Origin: Bacillota bacterium
GTDB lineage: Bacteria; Bacillota; Bacilli; Calditerricolales; Calditerricolaceae
Direction: 5' to 3'
Assembly (NCBI GenBank): GCA_017577925.1
Contig: PKQU01000067.1
Location: 1-9,752, forward strand
DNA: 9,752 bases
In this document: positions 6,767 to 9,752 of the stretch, in pieces
Layout: each line of letters begins with the position of its first letter
Numbering within the stretch: the first letter of the stretch is position 1
Made by a program: the position numbers and the translations under genes
The notes under the pieces: model-generated
Databases searched by the model: none
What the model saw: only the letters and a program-made list of their open reading frames with translations
What the model was told of the DNA's origin: nothing

Positions 6767-6871
6767 TTAACGGATCTGTCGCTGGTGGCCGTCACCCACG
6801 ACCCGCACCTGGCCGCCCGCGCCCACCGCGTGGTGCGCATGGTGGCGGGACTCGTTGATATGGAGGGTTGA
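6767..6871 (+). pseudogene. Stub of an ABC-transporter ATPase, C-terminal 34 codons
   Basis: This GC-rich island in an otherwise AT-rich intergenic stretch translates as a tail of a LolD/MacB-type ABC ATPase and stops with TGA at 6869-6871. The key string is LVAVTHDPHLAARAHRVVRM, covering the H-loop (switch) histidine and the helix after it, then VAGLVDMEG. There is no Walker A, signature motif or Walker B upstream, where the sequence becomes AT-rich (about 6660-6765) and the OPT promoter begins. The reading frame continues a few codons upstream without any start or homology. The remainder of the gene was therefore lost, probably in the rearrangement that brought the AT-rich segment in. A short intact gene is unlikely since the stub alone cannot bind ATP. 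Confidence 0.8.
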
Positions 6872-6896
6872 CAACGTCTTATACGTGTAATATTTT
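6868..6896 (+). promoter_or_regulatory. Candidate promoter of the winged-helix regulator operon
   Basis: TTGACA (6868-6873) is a perfect -35 and overlaps the stop codon of the ABC stub. TATTTT (6891-6896) stands at the ideal 17-nt spacing. TAATAT at 6888-6893 is a better -10 but only 14 nt away. Start would fall near 6903, almost on the ATG at 6905. Confidence 0.5.
6879..6890. promoter_or_regulatory. Possible operator within the regulator promoter
   Basis: TTATACGTGTAA is a near-palindrome (TTATAC against the complement TTACAC, 5 of 6 matching) between the -35 and -10 elements. Flanks extend the symmetry to about 8 of 12 per arm. Its position suits self-repression by the winged-helix protein encoded next. 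Confidence 0.35.
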
Positions 6897-6904
6897 TTTT
6901 ACAG

Positions 6905-7333
6905 ATGTTATATGAACGTTTCGATCACAAGGGGGGATGGAAGATCAATGAGCGACAAAACGGAGGGGTGCTGCCGTCTGGCGAAACATTGATCAAGATT
7001 TTCGACGCCTTGTCCAACCCCCACCGATTGAAAATCCTCTCCTTACTAATGGGCAGGCGCGTCCACGTGAGTCAGCTTGCCCGTGAGGCGAAAATCAGCC
7101 GTCCATTGCTTTACATGCATCTCAAGCGTTTGGAAGATGCGGGGTTGGTCACAAGCAAGATGGAACTTTCTCCGGACGGAAAAGCATTGAATTATTACGA
7201 AATCATTCCGTTTTCTTTGCATCTCACGCCCGAGAACCTCGCGGAAGCGGCCAAAACCTTATCGGTGCTCCATCCACGACATGAATCCGGGCGTGCCAAG
7301 GGGAGAAAGTCAGAAGGGGAGGATGAGCAATGA
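6905..7333 (+). CDS. Winged helix-turn-helix regulator, ArsR-like
   Basis: Up to 142 residues. The core IFDALSNPHRLKILSLL (32-48) is the usual ArsR-type first helix. VSQLAREAKISRPLLYMHLK (55-74) is the helix-turn-helix, and RLEDAGLV (75-82) leads into the wing. I see no paired cysteines, so metal sensing of the ArsR/SmtB kind is not indicated. The C-terminal 20 residues are highly charged. The start is uncertain: ATG 6905 has no ribosome site and lies about where transcription should begin, AAGGGGGG (6929-6936) points to a start near 6944-6948, but the ATG there (6948) is in another frame. TTG 6989 is a further option. The gene overlaps the next one by 4 nt (ATGA). Base composition is lower in GC than the Moco genes and valS, hinting at transfer. 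Family is fairly sure; the signal is unknown. Confidence 0.85.
   Translation: MLYERFDHKGGWKINERQNGGVLPSGETLIKIFDALSNPHRLKILSLLMGRRVHVSQLAREAKISRPLLYMHLKRLEDAGLVTSKMELSPDGKALNYYEIIPFSLHLTPENLAEAAKTLSVLHPRHESGRAKGRKSEGEDEQ
6948..6992 (+). other. Possible 14-residue leader ORF or frameshifted N-terminus of the regulator
   Basis: ATG 6948 follows AAGGGGGG by about 11 nt and reads MSDKTEGCCRLAKH before TGA at 6990-6992. It ends overlapping an in-frame TTG (6989-6991) of the regulator, right where the conserved ArsR-like region begins (LIKIFDALSNP). Either it is a coupled leader peptide, or a one-base error or mutation has split the true regulator N-terminus. Confidence 0.3.
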
Positions 7334-7587
7334 ATATGCATTATGCCGGGATGTGGTTTGCCCTTGCTATGAACCTGATGATTACCGTCGTCATCGTGGT
7401 CCTCATCTGGCAGATTTTCAAGTACCGCCAGACAAAGCTCATGAGCCAGGCCGAAATCGCGCGGGACGAAGCGTATCACAAACTGGCGGAAGAAGCGGTT
7501 GCCGTGCAACGGAAGATTTCCGAAGACTTGGCCGATCTGCGTAACCGCGTTGAGGCGATTGAGCGGATGCTGCGCGAGGTAGAGTAG
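7330..7587 (+). CDS. Small PspB-like membrane protein with coiled coil
   Basis: The 85-residue protein has one N-terminal membrane segment (about 8-29, ending LIWQIFKY), then a charged, heptad-rich region (about 38-84) closing with DLADLRNRVEAIERMLREVE. Size, order of parts and the closing helix recall PspB of the phage-shock system, which sits in the inner membrane and relays envelope stress, but there is no sequence match strong enough to name it so. The ATG at 7330 overlaps the regulator stop as ATGA, so the two are translationally coupled; an in-frame ATG at 7336 is an alternative. The layout of winged-helix regulator plus single-pass coiled-coil protein suggests the membrane protein might control or be controlled by the regulator. 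That role is inference. Confidence 0.75.
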   Translation: MNMHYAGMWFALAMNLMITVVIVVLIWQIFKYRQTKLMSQAEIARDEAYHKLAEEAVAVQRKISEDLADLRNRVEAIERMLREVE

Positions 7588-7629
7588 GATCAGGGTGTAG
7601 TCAAAAAGCGGGAAATAGCGGGATGGAGA

Positions 7630-7947
7630 GTGCGTGTTCATCCAGGTTACCTGGCCGGATTGGCCGTCTTCGGCCAGCCGGCGAATTGGGCCCAACACGC
7701 GATGTTTGTCCATTCGTTTAGTCTGCTGCCCATTGGGATGTTGGGGATGGCGCTCGTGGGGCCGATACGGTGGGCCGCTGGGCGCAGCACTGTCCTGTAC
7801 GGGTTGATGGTCTTCCTCTACGCAACGGCCAACAGCCGAGCCCTGATTCCGTGGGCTTCGGCGATGCATCCTGTGTTGGCACTCCTTTCCCTCACGCGCA
7901 CCGCTGTTGACCGTTTGCCACGGCGTACAGCTTTGACTTTCCCCTGA
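7630..7947 (+). pseudogene. Small multi-pass membrane protein resembling DUF6220, N-terminus broken
   Basis: The open frame runs from a GTG at 7630 for 105 residues. From residue 9 on it reads like the DUF6220 group of small four-helix membrane proteins as I remember it: LAGLAVFGQPANWAQHAMFV (9-28), SFSLLPIGMLGMALVG (29-44), a third hydrophobic stretch (56-67), and ALIPWASAMHPVLALLSL (71-88). The first helix is missing. In the next frame, GTG 7634 reads VFIQV immediately before the same point, so joining VFIQV to YLAGLAVFG needs only one added base near 7648. That suggests a single-base deletion plus loss of sequence upstream. The GTG at 7630 has GGAG touching it, too close to be a good ribosome site. 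It lies 42 nt after the PspB-like gene in the same frame, separated by TAG. If it is translated it would be a three-helix protein. Function of the family is unknown to me. Confidence 0.55.
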
Positions 7948-7961
7948 GTTCGACGTAAGAT
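7933..7961 (+). promoter_or_regulatory. Candidate promoter of valS
   Basis: TTGACT (7933-7938) and TAAGAT (7956-7961) are 17 nt apart, matching 5 and 4 of 6 consensus bases. The -35 lies within the last codons of the broken membrane-protein gene. Start would be near 7968, giving a leader of about 435 nt that includes the whole T-box. Confidence 0.45.
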
Positions 7962-7984
7962 AAGAAAAGGAGCCATTTGACTTT

Positions 7985-8366
7985 GGCGATACTGGATGGA
8001 AAAGAGATCCTATGGATGACCCCAAACGCGAGGATGGGGAGGAGTAGGCCGCGTGCGCGCCTTGCAGAGAGGGGAGCCCTTGGCTGCGAGGCTTCCCAGG
8101 CGAAAGCGGCCGAACGTCGCCCCGGAGCGGCTTGCCCGAACGCGCGGAATGTCCATGGAGTGGCCCGTTGCCAGTAGGGCAGGACGGTCACCGCCCGTTA
8201 GCGGAAGGAGAGCACGGCCATCTCGCGCGGCGAGCGTGCGCACACGCCTGCAGCGCCGAGCGGAAATGGCGCGCGCCTGCAAGTCGACGTGCGCGACAGG
8301 CGGCCGTGAACAAAGGTGGTACCGCGAAGGGAGACCCCTTTCGTCCTTTGACGAAGGGGGTTTTTT
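7985..8366 (+). ncRNA. T-box riboswitch controlling valS (valine specifier GTC)
   Basis: This leader occupies most of the 456-nt gap before valS and I see no gene in it. In order: the AGTA motif of the specifier internal loop (8043-8046); CAGAGAG (8065-8071) and the apical stem I hairpin (8071-8078 with 8090-8097); GGAATGTCCATGGAG (8146-8160) with GTC (8151-8153) as the likely valine specifier codon; AGTAGGGC and CCCGTTA of the stem II region (8173-8200); the T-box sequence AAAGGTGGTACCGCG (8312-8326); and a terminator. In this family uncharged tRNA pairs its anticodon with the specifier and its 3' end with the TGGN bulge (TGGT, 8317-8320). The last T fits a tRNA whose discriminator base is A, as usual for tRNA-Val. 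Binding favours the antiterminator and so valS expression under valine starvation. The 5' boundary is approximate, and the specifier call depends on manual alignment. Confidence 0.93.
8335..8366 (+). terminator. T-box attenuator terminator
   Basis: CCCCTTTCGTC (8335-8345) pairs with GACGAAGGGGG (8350-8360) over 11 bp with one G-U pair and a CTTT loop, followed by TTTTTT (8361-8366). The 5' arm begins right after the T-box element, so the alternative antiterminator fold would compete with it. It lies 37 nt before the valS start. Confidence 0.9.
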
Positions 8367-8403
8367 GCTTGATGGGCTGACGAGATGCGAGGAGGGTGAG
8401 GTC

Positions 8404-9752
8404 ATGACGGAACAAGCGACAACCCCCACCCTACCGCCCCATTATGACCCGAAAGCGGTGGAAGCGGGGCGCTACCAGTGGTGGGTGAAAAACAAATTCT
8501 TTGAAGCCGGCGGCGATCCGGACAAGAAGCCCTTTGCCATCGTCATCCCGCCGCCGAACGTGACGGGCAACCTGCACCTTGGCCATGCCCTCAACTGCAC
8601 GCTGCAGGACATCCTCATCCGCATGAAGCGCATGCAGGGCTACGATGCCCTGTGGCTGCCGGGCATGGACCACGCCGGCATCGCCACGCAGACGCGGGTG
8701 GAGAAGGAGCTGGCCAAGGAGGGGCTGTCGCGCTACGACCTGGGGCGCGAGAAGTTCCTCGAGCGCGTGTGGCAGTGGAAGGAACACTACGCATCGGTCA
8801 TCCGGGAACAGTGGGCCAAGCTCGGCCTGTCCCTCGACTACTCCCGCGAGCGCTTCACGATGGACGAGGGGCTGTCGCGCGCGGTGCGGGAGGTGTTTGT
8901 CTCCCTGTATGAAAAGGGGCTGATCTACCGCGGCGAGTACATCATCAACTGGGACCCGGTGGCCCGCACGGCCCTATCGGATATCGAGGTGGAGTACAAG
9001 GAAGTCCAGGGCAAGCTCTACCACATCCGCTACCCGCTTAAGGACGGCTCGGGCGCGGTCGTCGTGGCCACCACGCGGCCGGAAACGATGCTCGGCGACG
9101 TGGCTGTGGCTGTGCATCCCGACGACGAACGGTATAAGGCGTTCATCGGCAAGACGGTCCTCCTTCCTCTCGTTGGCCGGGAGATCCCCATTATCGCCGA
9201 CGAATACGTCGATCCAGAATTCGGCACCGGCGCGGTGAAGATTACGCCGGCCCACGACCCGAACGACTTCGAGGTGGGCCTGCGCCACAACCTGCCGCGC
9301 ATCCTCGTCATGGACGAGGAGGCAAAGATGAACGAGAACGCCGGGCCGTACCAGGGGCTCGACCGCTACGAGTGTCGCAAGCGGCTCGTGGAGGACCTTG
9401 AGCGCCAGGGCTACCTCGTCAAGGTGGAGGACCACGTCCACGCCGTCGGCCACAGCCAGCGCAGCGGCGCGGTGGTGGAGCCGTACCTGTCGACCCAGTG
9501 GTTCGTGCGCATGAAGCCCCTCGCCGAGCAGGCCATCCGCCACACGCTGTCCGACGACGCGGTACGCTTTGTGCCGGAACGGTTCAAGAAGGTGTTTTTG
9601 CACTGGATCGAGAACGTCCGTGACTGGTGCATTTCCCGCCAGCTGTGGTGGGGGCACCGCATTCCGGCCTGGTACACGCCCGACGGCGAGGTGATCGTGG
9701 CCCGCAGCGAGGAGGAGGCCTACGAAAAGGCGCGGGCGAAATACGGGCCCGA
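8404..9752 (+). CDS. valS: Valyl-tRNA synthetase, N-terminal half (runs off window)
   Basis: The first 449 codons are visible with no stop. ValRS joins valine to tRNA-Val and clears mischarged threonine. The class I catalytic core starts with FAIVIPPPNVTGNLHLGHAL (44-63), where HLGH (58-61) is the HIGH motif, then LWLPGMDHAGIATQ (83-96). The CP1 editing domain follows, with ATTRPETMLGD (222-232), FGTGAVKITPAHDPNDFEVG (273-292) and YLSTQWFVRM (361-370). The core resumes at DWCISRQLWWGHRIPAW (407-423). The KMSKS loop, anticodon-binding domain and C-terminal coiled coil lie past the right edge. AGGAGGG (8390-8396) stands 7 nt before the ATG at 8404, supporting this start. Expression is expected to be controlled by the T-box leader directly upstream. 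GHSQRSG at 350-355 takes the place of the cysteine knuckle seen in some zinc-binding ValRS, as in other bacilli. Nothing looks damaged. Confidence 0.98.
   Translation, partial: MTEQATTPTLPPHYDPKAVEAGRYQWWVKNKFFEAGGDPDKKPFAIVIPPPNVTGNLHLGHALNCTLQDILIRMKRMQGYDALWLPGMDHAGIATQTRVEKELAKEGLSRYDLGREKFLERVWQWKEHYASVIREQWAKLGLSLDYSRERFTMDEGLSRAVREVFVSLYEKGLIYRGEYIINWDPVARTALSDIEVEYKEVQGKLYHIRYPLKDGSGAVVVATTRPETMLGDVAVAVHPDDERYKAFIGKTVLLPLVGREIPIIADEYVDPEFGTGAVKITPAHDPNDFEVGLRHNLPRILVMDEEAKMNENAGPYQGLDRYECRKRLVEDLERQGYLVKVEDHVHAVGHSQRSGAVVEPYLSTQWFVRMKPLAEQAIRHTLSDDAVRFVPERFKKVFLHWIENVRDWCISRQLWWGHRIPAWYTPDGEVIVARSEEEAYEKARAKYGP

Noticed and set aside
7623..7721. ATG at 7623 as the start of the small membrane protein
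   Set aside because: It is in a different frame and gives a hydrophilic 32-residue peptide ending at 7721, not the membrane helices.
7977..8429. Several short open frames on both strands in the valS leader
   Set aside because: The region is accounted for by the T-box RNA. The frames conflict with each other, are Arg/Pro-rich and lack homology motifs.
1..9752. CRISPR array, tRNA or rRNA gene, insertion sequence ends
   Set aside because: No regularly spaced repeats, tRNA cloverleaf, rRNA-like sequence or transposase reading frame was seen on either strand.

Overview
The window looks like chromosomal DNA of a GC-rich, Gram-positive member of the Bacillota, possibly a thermophile. The evidence is strong AGGAGG-type ribosome binding sites, intrinsic terminators, a T-box leader in front of a valyl-tRNA synthetase gene, and Firmicute-style protein families. 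The species cannot be named from the sequence alone.

Region 1 (1-2960) concerns molybdenum cofactor. The C-terminal part of an FdhF/YdeP-type molybdopterin oxidoreductase enters from the left on the + strand. It converges on a two-gene minus-strand operon made of two fusion proteins: MobA-MobB (cofactor maturation and guanylylation) followed by MoaD-MoaE (sulfur carrier plus molybdopterin synthase large subunit). The operon has a candidate promoter at about 2928-2956 and an intrinsic terminator at 756-796. Cofactor production thus sits beside a probable consumer enzyme.

Region 2 (2960-4275) holds a class V PLP aminotransferase of the alanine/serine-glyoxylate type, divergent from mobAB. It ends at a 15-bp perfect hairpin that it shares with the operon coming from the other side.

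Region 3 (4295-6710) is a minus-strand operon of an OPT-family transporter and a PqqD-like small protein. The two genes are 9 nt apart and the second ribosome binding site overlaps the end of the first gene. An extended -10 promoter lies in an AT-rich patch.

Region 4 (6710-7950) looks rearranged or partly foreign. It contains a 34-codon stub of a lost ABC-transporter ATPase, a winged-helix regulator with an uncertain start, a translationally coupled 85-residue PspB-like membrane/coiled-coil protein, and an N-terminally broken small multi-pass membrane protein resembling DUF6220.

Region 5 (7933-9752) is valS with a long T-box leader. Its parts can be recognised: AGTA motif, apical stem, GTC valine specifier, T-box sequence and terminator. 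The synthetase gene runs off the right edge before its KMSKS motif. It is open to the end of the window, so it has no stop codon here.
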